In this document: positions 34,564-46,446 of the stretch, piece after piece
How positions within the stretch are numbered: the first letter of the stretch is position 1
Layout: every line of letters starts with the position of its first letter
DNA from: Mucor racemosus
Taxonomy: Eukaryota > Mucoromycota > Mucoromycetes > Mucorales > Mucoraceae
Assembly: GCA_027405735.1 (NCBI GenBank)
Contig: JAPEHQ010000012.1
Coordinates: 744,001-808,000, forward strand
Reading direction: 5' to 3'
DNA length: 64,000 nt
Made by a program: the position numbers and the translations under genes
The notes under the pieces: generated by a model
What the model saw: the letters and a program-made list of their open reading frames with translations, nothing else
Told to the model about the DNA's origin: nothing
Database searches by the model: none

Positions 34564-36824
34564 CTAATCAAACCCTGAAAATGCAGTATGAGCAGCACTC
34601 AAATGAACCATGCCTGTATCTAGATCAATTGCATAACAGAGGAAGCTTGCATCGATACTATAGATATCAAATAACTTAATAATTATTTTTAAAACAATGT
34701 CTTTTAACGACTTACATGCTCATCATTGTATAAGAAAAGAATTGAGATAAATACCACGGCATCAATGTGCCAATAAGTCCAACAACAAATCCATGAGGAG
34801 AATGAAGACTATGCGTAGCATAAACATAGGCACCAACACCTGATGATAATGCAATGACACTTGCTCCAATATACAGAATCAATTGGGTCAGTAAATCTGT
34901 TTAAATACGATTAGTCGATATGCTACTAAATTCTTAAAAGGCTCCATGTTTTTACCACCAAATAATCCCGTTAATAAATTGCGTCTAAAGATTTTAGTTG
35001 CAGACGTAGCAGCAGAACAAAAACTTTCGCCTGTAATTCCGGCCAAACTTATTGTATAATTACTGAATGTACTGACAAGAGCATCGATATATCGTAAAAT
35101 GAACGAGAATACTGCTGCAAACGGTCTAGCTGTCTTGGAATATTTTCTAATTGATCTAGCGATAAATTGTAAAAACTGGATAATAGCCAAAATTAAACTT
35201 CCAAATGCAAGAGTTCCAAATGAAGTAGTGGAAGCTTTTATAAGTGCACTTTTCCATGGTGATTTAGTATTTGTTGCTGTAGATGAAGGATCATTTCGAT
35301 GGAAATACCATTGAGCAGTAATAGCCGACAATGCGAATCTCTCCATATAAACTAATAATTTAGCTGTCCACATGTAAATAAACACATAAAATGCTGCCAG
35401 TGAATACACATAATTATTGACTATCCAAATAGCACCAGTCAATGATGATTTATCTCCCAAATGACCAATTAACCATAATCGATTGAAAAATATAATCCAC
35501 ACTATTGAAAATACAATAAAAGTAGCCAATAAAACAAAGGATACAAGAATGATACCAGGATTATATCTAACAACATCACATGCAAGCTTATCATTCAATT
35601 GGTGAGTATTTCCTTAATTGTCCATCAAAAATGATGTATGACCTACCTCAATAACAGAAACTGTTTGATTGATCCTATGTTTGTTATCGAATACCACCTT
35701 GATATACAATAAATTTAAAACGAGAGGAACAAATGACATGATCGTCAGCCCTGTATCATTTGCCGAAGATTGTTTTTCTCCTTCATAAACAAAGTTGCTC
35801 TGTAATGATTCCACCAATGTCCAAATAAATACCGCAGTTAATGTAATAGGAACGCAAACAACTGTTCCCCATACAAATGTCTATACAAACAGGTTATATT
35901 TCGGCTGATATCATGTATATTCTATAGTTTACCTTTGTAAAAGTACGTAATATATAGAGCCAAATAGTTCCAATAATCAAAGCAGTTGCAATTATAATAC
36001 ATAGAATACCTAGTGGGATTATTGAAATCATAAATAATCGAATATTGTTTAGATTTTTTTTTTTTACCTGCACTATCTTTGATTGTTTTAAACGTTGATC
36101 CTTTGACATAATCTTCAATAGAATGACTCTATCAGCGAAAAAAAAAAAAAGTGAGCGAATAGCCAGAGTACTATTTAGTTAAATAAACATACATTGGTTG
36201 TGAATAGTATAATAAAACCAGACAGTAAAAATATTGTAAAGCATATAGCATATAATGCGGCAAAAATGGGATCTCTATATTTTCTGTCCACAATTGTAGT
36301 AATCCCAGGTGGAATCTATATCAACCATAGTTTAATAAATTAATATTGTATTTACTGTAAATAAACTCACAGACGCAGATGTTGGTAGTAAAGATTCTGA
36401 TAGTGACCTTGGATTTGCAAAATTAATAGTTGAAGCACTTTGTTGATCAAGGTATATAGCCGAAGGTTTCTACTCTTAATTAGTTTTTTACTTGATACAA
36501 ACCACAAAAATAACAACCAAGACTTACAGGGCTTTCTTCTAAATCTGAATCATCATATTCAATTTCATCATCTTGCTCAAATAATAACTGGCTTCTATCT
36601 GAATAAGCATTTGATTCAGTCAATGGTATACTATCCTCGTTAATATGATGTTGATTTTGGTGAATCGAATAAAATAAACTATGAGACATGGTATTGTCAT
36701 TTCCCTCCTCTTCATTCTCCGATTCTTGGTCCATTTGTGCATAATATCCTCCTCTACCCTGAAAAAAGCTACTTTTCAATGTAGATAAGGCTTCTTTTGC
36801 GAAATTTGGTAATGATTGTTCCAT
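34564..36824 (-). CDS. Choline transporter-like (CTL/SLC44, Pns1-type) membrane protein
   Basis: Minus-strand exons: 36824-36528, 36469-36371, 36315-36193, 36128-36068, 36009-35933, 35880-35647, 35586-34956, 34896-34716 and 34657-34564, giving 598 aa. The N-terminal 130 residues are acidic and Ser-rich, hence cytosolic. About ten membrane segments follow. CTL family marks include RKYRDPIFAALYA before the first helix, ITAQWYFHR (about residue 370), TTSFGTLAFGSLILAI, the FSNYTISLAGITGESFC-like loop, GVVG-type GFVVGLIG, and the terminal DASFLCYAIDLDTG. SLC44 proteins move choline or ethanolamine across the plasma or organelle membranes; the yeast member Pns1 has no firm function. The acceptor at 35587 (AAG) is forced by a stop just upstream. 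A more upstream ATG at 36899 is less likely than 36824. Confidence 0.93.
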
Positions 36825-37569
36825 ATTAAAAAGCTGCGTAAAAAAACAGAAAAAAAAAAACAAAACTAGCCGAGTTTCCTTTTGTCCTTTGATATACACA
36901 CCTACCGTAAATTATGCAACACCTGTGACTTGAATCATTTGCTTGATTGCAAAAGCAAGATCATCATTTGGCAATGGTTAAGCACAAGTGACGATAAGAC
37001 ACTCCAAAACGTCTCACTTGATCATTAGCCAATACGATGGAGAAAAAATGCTGTTTTAATATACCTTTTTAGGGCGAATCTCTCTGTGTTTCTGGTCTGT
37101 AAATGAGTCCTTTCTCCTATAGTTGACATTCTTTTCAATTAAAATGGGCGTTTTTTTTTTCTAACATGGGATCAACCAAATCATCAACAACATATTTAAA
37201 TAGCATAACACATTTCAAAATGATGTGCCTGAACATGTCTTTATTTTTCATATTTTGTTTCCCCCCCCTCCTCCTTCTAGCCTGTTATGAATCGTGCATA
37301 TAAGCTCTAAGTTTTTGTTTATTTATCTTGAAATCTTCTTTTTCTTCTTCTTTAAATATTGTCTCCTAAAGCCAATTGTACTTCTCTTTTATAACATATA
37401 AGATCTCCTTCTCCTATTCCGATTTTGATATATAAATTTGAGTATTCCTTAAGGAGCTTATTATATATTCCCTGTAGATCTTTTTTCTTGATTTTACTTG
37501 AATAATTGCAAGTATATAAATACATTCTCATTTTTCATTTTACTAACCATCTTTTCTCTTTTTAAATAG
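36825..37569. promoter_or_regulatory. Divergent promoter region, CTL / PUF genes
   Basis: 745 bp between opposite start codons. It has a strong pyrimidine block including a C9 run (37261-37269) followed by CTCCTCCTTC, and further CT-rich tracts toward the PUF start that may act as initiator or nucleosome-free elements. Confidence 0.5.
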
Positions 37570-40500
37570 ATGATCATGACCATTGAGAAACAACAGCAAA
37601 ATTCAGCAACATCTGGTTTGAAGCCATTTGATTTTTATAATGATGAAAACCAATTATCATCACGCTCAGTTCCTGGTTCAAGACGCAATTCAAATGATGA
37701 AAAAAGGTATATTTCTTTATAATCAAGAAATTTCATCATATTGTCTAATTCTTAAAGTATAAGTTTGTTCACTCCTAATAATTTGAATGATGCGCCAATT
37801 GATTTTCTTATGAAACCACCGCCTAGATCATTTAGCATTGATGTAGGCTCAATACATCATTCAAATGATTATTCTTCAATTTTATTTTTGGATGAAAACG
37901 ATTCAAGTAAGTTGTATAATTTTCTTTTAATCTGAACCATTGATTAATTCAAAATAACATCAAAAGATGCAGCAACTTCTTTTCAACCTAATATTTATTT
38001 ACAACCACGCTATAACAACAACAACAACAACAACAACAACAATAACAACAGCAACAACAACAACAGTAGTAGTAGTAGCAGCAGTAGTAGTTTTAATAAC
38101 ACTTCTAATACTGCAAATTATGGCTTGGTATGTTGCATAATCTAGAAAATAATTTTCACATCTAACAAAGCTGTAAAATATAGTTCAATTCTTCTGTCAC
38201 TGATTTGGATTTAGATTCTAGCTTGCGTAAAAATTCCACTCGAAGTGTTGAATCTTTAAGAAGCAAAAGTTGGGCACAATTCTTGGAGAATAATAACCAC
38301 AACAGCAGTAATGCTCAATATTATTATAATCAACAATATCAGCAGCCACAGCAAGAAAGGGGAGGTCCATTAGATGCGAATACTCAAAATGTACAAGCTG
38401 CATTTTATGGTCAAACTGCTAGAAGATTTTCTCATGGTTGGGCGCCATCCAATGTCAATCCAATGCAGGATAAAAGATACGACCATTTTTCTGTCAATAA
38501 TATGAAAGCAAGTAGATTGGCGACCTCCTATTCTTACTCAGACCTTCATATGGCTGCATTAGGGTCATATAGAACCAATCAATATAATAATTCTAATACT
38601 GGTGCTGTTAATAGCACTACTACTACTACTACTACCAACACTGCCACTACAAGTATTGCTCCAAATGCACTACCTAAAGATATATGCCAACATTTCAGCC
38701 AATATGGTATTTGCAATCTTAAAGAACAATGCCCTTATTCGCATATTCCAAGTGTATTTTTACAACAACAAAATAACCTGGCAATGAATGATCACGCTGC
38801 TATGATGGCGTATTCTACTAATACTACTCCTGCTAATAATATAACCACATCTCCTACATCTACCGCAGCAAATTTCTTTGTAAATCAACAGCAACAACCT
38901 CCACTTAGATATTCCACGTCTGCATCTACAGTGAATATGGATCCATTCTATGATACTTCTATTGGTAATTCGAATTCACCTTTATTTAATATCAAGACAT
39001 CATCTCAAGTTATTGATAATATGCACCATCATCAACAGCAACAACAGCAACAACAGCAACAACAGCAACAGCAACAGCAACAGCAACAACAAAGACGAAC
39101 ATCTGGTAGTACAAATACAGATACTGAATCGAATAAATACACCGGTGCATCGTTGGAAGAATTTCAAGGAAAGCTCTATGAACTCTGTAAAGACCAAAAT
39201 GGCTGTAGATTCCTACAAACTAAACTAGAGGAATCATCTCTAAATGTTACTATTATTTATGGAGAAATTCATATGCATTTTGTTGATTTAATGACAGACC
39301 CTTTTGGCAATTATTTATGTCAGAAATTATTGGAACGTTGCGATGATGCACAAAGAACAAGCATTGTTGATGTGATTGCACCTGAATTTTTAAAAATCTG
39401 TTTGAGTATGCATGGTACGCGAGCTGTACAGAAATTAATTGAATTTTTATCTACCAAGAAACAAGTATGTAATGTTTTTTTTTTATATCAAGTTTCTATT
39501 GACGCTTGTTATTTTAATAGATACAAGCAGTTATTGCAGCACTTCAACCCAACGTAGTGGCATTGATTAAAGATTTAAATGGTAATCATGTTATTCAAAA
39601 GTGCCTACATAAACTTAGTCCGGAACACAATCAGTTTATTTACGATACAGTCAGTGAGCATTGTATTCAAGTTGCCTCGCATAAGCATGGCTGCTGCGTT
39701 TATCAAAGATGTATTGATCATGCCGTAGAATCACAAAAGGTTAAATTAAAATTTAAACTTATTTGTATTTACATAAATATTTACTAGATATTTTTAATAG
39801 ATTCAATTAGTCAATGTAATTACTCAACATGCTTTACCTTTGGTACAAGATCCTTTTGGAAATTATGTTGTGCAATACGTGTTGGGTTTAGATGATGCCG
39901 TGTATTATGATGGTTTAATTAGAAGGTTCATTGAACCTATTCGTGAGTTATCTGTGCAAAAGTTTAGTTCAAATGTGATTGAAAAGGTATGGAAAATCAT
40001 ATACAACAAAAAGCATTCTTATTTATATTTCTACTGTACATGCAGTGTATTCGAGTTGCGAGCAAAGAAACAAGAAGACTTTTAATTGCTGGCATTATAG
40101 ATCATCCAAACATGGAAAGATTCTTGCGTGATTCTTATGCAAATTATGTAATACAAACTTGTTTGGATTGTGCTGATGAAGATCAACGTATCAAATTTGT
40201 TGAATGTATCCGTCCTTTGTTATCGTCTATTCGTAATACTCCTTACGGCAAACGAATTTATAGTAAAATTCATCGTGATATCAATAATGGCAACATTAAT
40301 GGCAATGCACGCTCAACATCATCCTCATCTTCCACAGCTCGCCATTTTCAGCATCATCATCAGCGAGGTATGATAGACAATACCACTACTACTAACATCA
40401 TTAATGGAATAAATTCTTTACATTTGAATACCATGTCAGCATCTACTTCGTCTTCTACTAACACTACCGCATCTAATACTAACTCTGTACAACATCAACA

Positions 40501-40585
40501 TCAAACTGTAACCAACAATGGCAGAAATGACAATAACTCTAATTCTGCAGCAGGAGGAGCGGCAGCAGCCATTATTTATATGTGA
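37570..40585 (+). CDS. PUF (Pumilio) RNA-binding protein with CCCH zinc finger
   Basis: Exons: 37570-37706, 37764-37906, 37967-38127, 38184-39464, 39521-39739, 39801-39986 and 40046-40585, giving 888 aa. The N-terminal 460 residues are low complexity (poly-Asn, poly-Ser, poly-Gln) but include one CCCH finger, CQHFSQYGICNLKEQCPYSH (C-x8-C-x5-C-x3-H, about residues 315-334). A Pumilio domain of eight repeats spans about 465-785. Core triplets visible from repeat 1 to 8: CR..Q, NY..Q, TR..Q, NH..Q, CC..Q, NY..Q, SN..E, NY..Q. By the known code these read RNA close to UGU-N-UAUA in 3' UTRs, leading to repression and decay through CCR4-NOT. The first acceptors of exons 2 and 3 have in-frame alternatives six bases away. 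Which yeast Puf it equals is uncertain; the CCCH arrangement is unlike Puf3. Confidence 0.94.
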
Positions 40586-41889
40586 TAACGTTTTACACTG
40601 TTTAATGTAACAACATTTGTCTCTTTCTTTGTATTGTAAACAATTTGTATACAAGAAAAATAACCCATAACAATTTTAACTGAATAAATAACACAAGTAA
40701 TGATATATATATATATATATATATAAAATACGACATGAAATAATGGTTTTTATATGTTTGTACCTGTTTACTTCAAATAAGCCATATATGTACTCTTCAA
40801 TTATAAAATGAGCTATATCTAAAAAAAAAAAACCAATAAAAAGTGCATTTGATTCATTATATACAGCACAATCATGCACTTTGAAAAAAAGGAATCACTA
40901 TCCACAATTTTTTTTTTACAAATAACAAACATACAAGATAAAGAATACATTAAAACTGGGAAGGTTTGATAACCTGCTGGGCAATGAGATTCAAATTTTC
41001 GAGATTGGTTCAACACATAGTTTCATGGCGAATAGTCATTGTGGCCATAACTCACTAAATCAAAAGTATAATTTAAGGCACTTAATTTGAAAGTTTTTAG
41101 CAAGGCTCTTAGTATTCACAACTTAAAAATAGCTAAAAGACTGATCATCCATGTTATAAAACAATTTGCGTAACAAAACGAGGTTTTTGATTTTCTGGTA
41201 TTTTTTTTTTTACGTATAGTTGCTGAAATTAATATTGAATATCCAAAGCTTTTTTTAAAAAAATGAATGTAAATACATTGTACTACAATTTTGGCTATCA
41301 AAAAAAGGTCATTTGCTTATTAATTTCGGTAGTTGTCATTGTCATATATGCTGGCTTTGGCTGATTTAGTGCTATATCTAATTTGAAAAGGTCTATTAGG
41401 CCACCGACACTTTCACTTTTTCAAGTGGGTGCTTGATCCCTACAATTTATCAGCAAATAAATATGATACTAAGTCTTAATTATAGATGCTGTTACAGCTG
41501 CTGTAAATATTTTAACACTTTCATCCCATTTGGATCAGTATTCGTCGAGATCGTACTTTTAATTGTTTCCAGTAAAAGTGTGCAGTAAGTAAGCTATAGG
41601 TGCATTTTGGCCATAGTTTATCAATACACAGTGGGCTGTGAAAGTTGCCCTTTAACATCATTGTGTCCAAGATGTGTAGTTACTCTCATGTAATTTTAGA
41701 CGTTATTAGGATCGAAATTCGCCGAGATAGGTTTTTGTTATTATCGGTTTTTTATAGTCGTAAAAAAAGTAGATTTTAGATGGTTTTCAGATGGCTTTCG
41801 ACTTTTTCGCCCAATATTGAGTCTAATTACGTCAAATTTTTAAAGACAACGTATCTTCTCTCTATGGATCATTGATACATGTCCAAAAA
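40586..41889. other. Intergenic region downstream of the PUF gene
   Basis: AT-rich, with a (TA)n run at 40705-40724 and words resembling family A in the right half (TTCGCCGAGATAGG at 41709). No gene is seen. Confidence 0.5.
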
Positions 41890-43038
41890 TAAACGAGTTA
41901 ATACCAAAGTATAAGAATATAAGTGCATTGGCCTAACAACATCATACATCATTGACCAAAATTGACCCAAAATTGGTTGTAAAAATAAAGCGCTTAAAAT
42001 GAAGTGCCAATTTTTCATATTTACAAGATAGATCCAACTGAAAGCTACTCTGGATTTTTTGATTCAGCAAAAAATATTGGTTTTTCGTCGAGATAATCAA
42101 AATAATAGTTCACATTACAGTTTGAACCCTATGCTAACTGAGCTCCAAAATTTATTTAAAAAAATGGTCGAAAAATGATTAAAAAAATAAAATCGTTCAA
42201 AAGCTCATGAACTGCAAAGTAAGTAGACTTAGCGTATTAAATGGCTTTTGTACAGTTTTAAATTTCGCATCCATCTAATTAAAATTTAAAAAAATGTTTC
42301 ATATAAAATTTTGCGTAAAATGCAATTGAAATTTTGGAGGTTTTTTGAAGATACACATCACTTTTTATAGACATGTTTCAAATTTAATTATTTATAATAA
42401 TGCGCAAAAAAATTATCTGTCGAGTGAGCTATTGCAAAGTCTTCTAGCTGCATTTTTCGTAGAGAAAACAAAATTTTTGTCCAATTTTTTTCAGATTTAG
42501 AATTTGGGATGAGGGTATACAAGGGGAAAATTGAAGCTAGAAGCGAAGGTATCTCTTTGCACACATTTTTGAGGATATCTCCACGAAAAATCAATATTTT
42601 AAAAAAAACTAAATTGGATCTAAGAGAGCTCAACAAGCTTGATAACATGGATGTAAAAAAAAATGCTACTCAATTTAACCAACATTTTGAAATCTACTAT
42701 AAAAATGTCAAAAAAATGAGAAAAAAATAAAAGTGCTCAGAATCTTTTCATATTAAAACATGTTATAGAGCACTTCAAAACGAGTAAGTTTTATTATTAA
42801 AAAGTTTTAGTATAGCTTAATGTTTTGCAGAGATATGAAGCCTCAAAGTTTTCAATCCTTTAGCAGTAAAATACGCGTAAAAATCTGAAACATTAGCATT
42901 GAAAAATTAATACCAACTGCAAAAAATAGGATATTTCCGGATACTCATTTCCGGATTAAAGCTGAACATCTCAGGTACATTGGCATATAATTTTTTCTTG
43001 GTGTTATTTAGCAAAACAAAAATTGAGCAGAAATTAAA
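41890..43038 (+). repeat. Repeat family A, copy 3
   Basis: Uninterrupted copy, about 1.15 kb, colinear with 3595-5290 minus its LTR and with the inverse of 24040-25125 and 52555-53650. It preserves the pre-insertion site CGCATCCATCTAATT (42258) of the LTR in copy 1. It ends near 43038, shorter than the others at that side, about 175 bp before the Oxa1 stop, so it supplies part of the 3' flank of that gene. Confidence 0.78.
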
Positions 43039-43213
43039 AGTCGGGTGTATTCTTTTTAGCAAAAAAGTAATAAATTTTCCTGCTTCCGAGTCTTTCAGGA
43101 GATATATGCCAGGTCAAGATAATATTAATATACATTTTTTTTTTTATTTATTCTTTTAGTAGTTTGTCTAAGATTAATTAAAAAGGAGGAGTGGGGGTAA
43201 TTTTATAAGAAAT

Positions 43214-44550
43214 TTAGAATCTACGCTTAGCAGCTCTTCTTGCAGCAGCAGCAGCTTGTTGTCTTTCACGAATAGCACGTTCCTTTTCTAATTTATCATG
43301 GTGCTTTTGTTGATCCTTAAAGTTCTCCATGAAACCCTTTGTATTCTTTTGAAGTTCCTCAGGCTTCTTCTTAAGCTTGGGGATGTTCAATGCACTACGA
43401 ACAGTGGGATTCTTTAAAGCCAAAATTTGACCAATTGAAAAGAAATTGGAAGTGACCCAGTAAACAAACACACCACTAGGCATCCATGCGGTAAATGGGA
43501 CCATGACGAGAGTAAGTGCACGGAAAACATTCTTCATACCTTTACTTTGAGGATTAGCAGCACCAGCTTCAGTACCAGCTTCCAAGACAGCCATGACACC
43601 TGCTGCACTGACTACGGGTAAGATATAATAGGGATCCTTGGCTGTTAAATCAGTAAACCAAAAGAGACCTTGATCCTGCAAACCGGGAACAGGCATTTCT
43701 GCCATTGCACGAATGGCCATGAAGAAGGAAATCATGACAGGCATTTGAATCAAAGGAAGACCCATTGATTTCATGGGATGACAATCATTCTTTTTGAACA
43801 AGGTTTGAATTTCTTGAGTATATTTACCGGTAGCCATAGAATCACCTTGAGATTGTGCTGATTTCAAGTTTTCCATAATACGATTGACATCTGGGTTAAT
43901 ATTCATTAATTTAGCATTGTTTCTTTGAATCTTGATCATTAAGGGCAAAAGTGCTACACGAACGGCTACAGTAGCCAAGGCAATAGTTCCCCACCATGGC
44001 AATCCACTGTATACATGAATATATTCAAACATAGCTTCTAATCCACCAACAGGCGTGAAATTACATAATCCAAGTGCCTTGAATTCTCCAATTTGTGCAG
44101 TAGCATTTAAAAGTGCATCAGGTGATGTGGTTTGTGCTGCTTGTTGGATTAATTCTTTAGCTGAATCAGTGACAGAATTGGCTGAATCAACGACGGCATC
44201 TGTCTTTTCCTCGGTGCTCAAGTGGCGAATGCCAATGTGGTTTATGACGGTGACATTACCCAACATACGAGTGCTGTTACTCTTTGCTGCTCTTTGTGCA
44301 ATAATACTCAAAGGTTGGAATCTTCTTGTATTCATCAAACCAGTTGATAACTATTGTATTTAACTTGTTACTATGATTTTCAAAGGGCATATGAATGACA
44401 GCTCTGCTTACCATACGAGAGTTTGGACCATTTTGTCCAATACGAGCAAATGCGCTATAATGAAAAATCTGTCAATAAAACAAAATTATACTTTTTGATA
44501 GATTTTAGTTATTACTTTTTTGAAACGAGTCGAGTTGAGATTCTAAGCAT
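43214..44550 (-). CDS. OXA1: Mitochondrial inner-membrane insertase Oxa1
   Basis: Minus-strand exons are 44550-44516, 44454-44412 and 44350-43214, giving 404 aa. Oxa1 of the YidC/Oxa1/Alb3 family inserts mitochondrially made and some imported proteins into the inner membrane, including ATP synthase and complex IV subunits. The two small 5' exons supply a typical presequence, MLRISTRLVSKNAFARIG..., rich in Arg and Ser. The family core follows: LPWWGTIALATVAVRVALLPL (first core helix), a matrix loop with NPDVNRIM, GLPLIQMPVMISFFMAIRAM, LFWFTDLTAKDPYYILPV, and the last helix pair ending GVFVYWVTSNFFS. The C-terminal 75 residues are basic and helical (KEELQK..., AARRAAKRRF), the mitoribosome-binding tail. 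It is divergent from ATP11 with a 219-bp gap. Confidence 0.97.
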
Positions 44551-44769
44551 ATTGTAAGGAAGCAAAGTGAGAATGAACAGCTTCAATATTTCCATCCAAA
44601 AAGTGGGGGGAGGGACTACTAGGGTCAGTTTTCATGAAGAAAACATAGTCCTATTAGTGTTCGAGTCACGAAAGGGGGATTTGCCGCTGTCTATTGTTGC
44701 GAAGCTAAAATAGATTGGCCCTGTATAATACACTTTTGCTTTTTACTTGTTTTACATTTCATATTTGCC
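44551..44769. promoter_or_regulatory. Shared divergent promoter, OXA1 / ATP11
   Basis: Only 219 bp separate the two start codons. Visible parts are a GGGGGGAGGGACTAC patch (44607-44621), GTTCGAGTCACGAAAGG (44659-44675), and TATAATAC (44724-44731) on the ATP11 side. A shared regulator is plausible for two mitochondrial biogenesis genes. Confidence 0.6.
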
Positions 44770-45904
44770 ATGTTATCAAATATCTCTCGTCAAATTGCTA
44801 GAAACTTGAATGTTCAACAAAAAAAGTTGGTTTCAAAACCTCTTTTCCAACTCGAAAGAAGCTTTGTTCCTTCAAAATTAGGTAAATGTCAAACTACCGA
44901 TTCACTCTGGGGCAAAAATAGTTTAAATTGATTACCATAAATTACAGGTCAAGGTAGATTTTACACTGCTCCTGCTTTCAATGCTGCTGATTTTGAGGCT
45001 AAATATGCCCAAAAGATCAAAGAAATTGCCAAGAGGTAAACAGATAATATCAACATTTGATGAACAATTGTTAATATTATTTACAGAGAGGGTCTTACAG
45101 TCGAGGAATTAAAGCAAAAGATCAAGGATGAAGCAACAAAGAAGCTCAAGGCTGCTCAACCCAAAAAAGTTCAACCCAAGGTTGTTGCCGAGACAACCAA
45201 GAAAGCATCCGCTGCAACCATCGCTGCTAAATCTCAATTGCCTTATGATTCTTCAGCTCCCGTAGGTTTTACTCATCAATATAAGTTCATGCAAAATATT
45301 GATTGTCATTTATTTTGTAGACATTGGATAAACTTGTAAAGCTCGAATTACTCGAGAACGAAACACCAGAAAATATTGCTAAAATTTGGAATGCAGGACA
45401 TGCCAATAAGGACTGTATCACTGCTGCCATTCCCAGTGATGTTTACGACAAACTTTACAAGCGTAGTCAACAATATCCCATGGTAAAAGAAATAACACGC
45501 AAGTCTAGTTTTGATTCAATTATTAAATTTTCTATATATAGTTTGTTGTACCTATGCCTCGTGAAGAAGGTGTCGAATTCTTTTTCTTGCAATTCAATTT
45601 CCATCAAGTCAACTTTACCTCACTTTTAGAATACAAGACAAAGGGCTCTGAAGCTAGACCTTTCCTTACTCTGACGCATTTCACTGAACTTGAAAAGTCA
45701 AAGGGTATTGTTTTAATGAAGGGTGAGATTAATGATGATCCTCGCATGTTGGATACTGCCAATGCTCAATTTTTGACATTCGCTCTCCAACAATTTTATG
45801 TTACTGGTAGCGAAGACAAGTTAAAACTTGTCGAAAAGTTCCATAAATCACCTGCCGAATTCAATTTCCAAGATTTGATCAAGTCTGTTGAAACTCTTGT
45901 TTAA
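44770..45904 (+). CDS. ATP11: F1-ATPase assembly chaperone Atp11
   Basis: Exons: 44770-44881, 44948-45035, 45087-45261, 45321-45482 and 45542-45904, giving 299 aa (yeast 318). Atp11 (ATPAF1) binds free F1 beta subunits in the matrix and hands them over for assembly of the alpha3-beta3 ring. Residues 1-45 look like a presequence (MLSNISRQIARNLNVQQKK). A helical charged part follows (AKYAQKIKEIAKREGLTVEE). The conserved core starts at TLDKLVKLELLENETPENI and includes IWNAGHANKDCITAAI, FVVPMPREEGVEFFFLQF, FTSLLEYKT and the TLTHFTELEKSKGIVLMKGE stretch. The C-terminus is complete. The exon 5 acceptor lies in a TATATATAG run. Confidence 0.96.
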
Positions 45905-46446
45905 ATAAACTATACTATGTACCATAAATGAATTTTTATCGTAGTATTTAATAGAACTCGGAGTGAATTTTTTGAAATCCTAATCATTTTCAAATTGAGA
46001 GCAAAAAAGTTTTTGTATTTAAAAAAGCAAAAATAAAAATATGGCAGTATTGAGAAGATGTATAAAAAGTGGTTTACATTTGGAATTAGTTCTTGAGATA
46101 AATTTATCGGCTTTGCATAATCCTTTAAACATTGAAAAATTGCAAATTTGAGCTCTCATCTGCCACAGTAAAACTCCGATAATTCATCATAGATATGATA
46201 TTATCACTTTCATTGAGGTCTGCTGGTAAGATACTATTGCGAATGACTTTCTGAATAATATGTGATTCAAATAATTCAACCGATTCTTGTAATATCAAAG
46301 CCTCAACTTGATGCTAAAAGTGTTTGAATCTTTTGAGCTGTTGGGACGATTCAAAGGACTGCCGAACATTTTATCAACACAGTGCAGCGGCTTACTTAAA
46401 GACTACCTGTTCTTTCTCTAATTTTTTTTTGTGTACATACAAAATC
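45905..46446. promoter_or_regulatory. Intergenic region, ATP11 to HEATR6-like gene
   Basis: AT-rich 3' flank and promoter. An in-frame ATG at 46324 precedes the chosen HEATR6 start by 41 codons, but the extension has no conserved character and is treated as 5' leader. Confidence 0.5.

Noticed and set aside
46324..46446. Upstream in-frame extension of the HEATR6-like gene
   Set aside because: The extra 41 residues lack conserved character and the downstream ATG gives a normal start.
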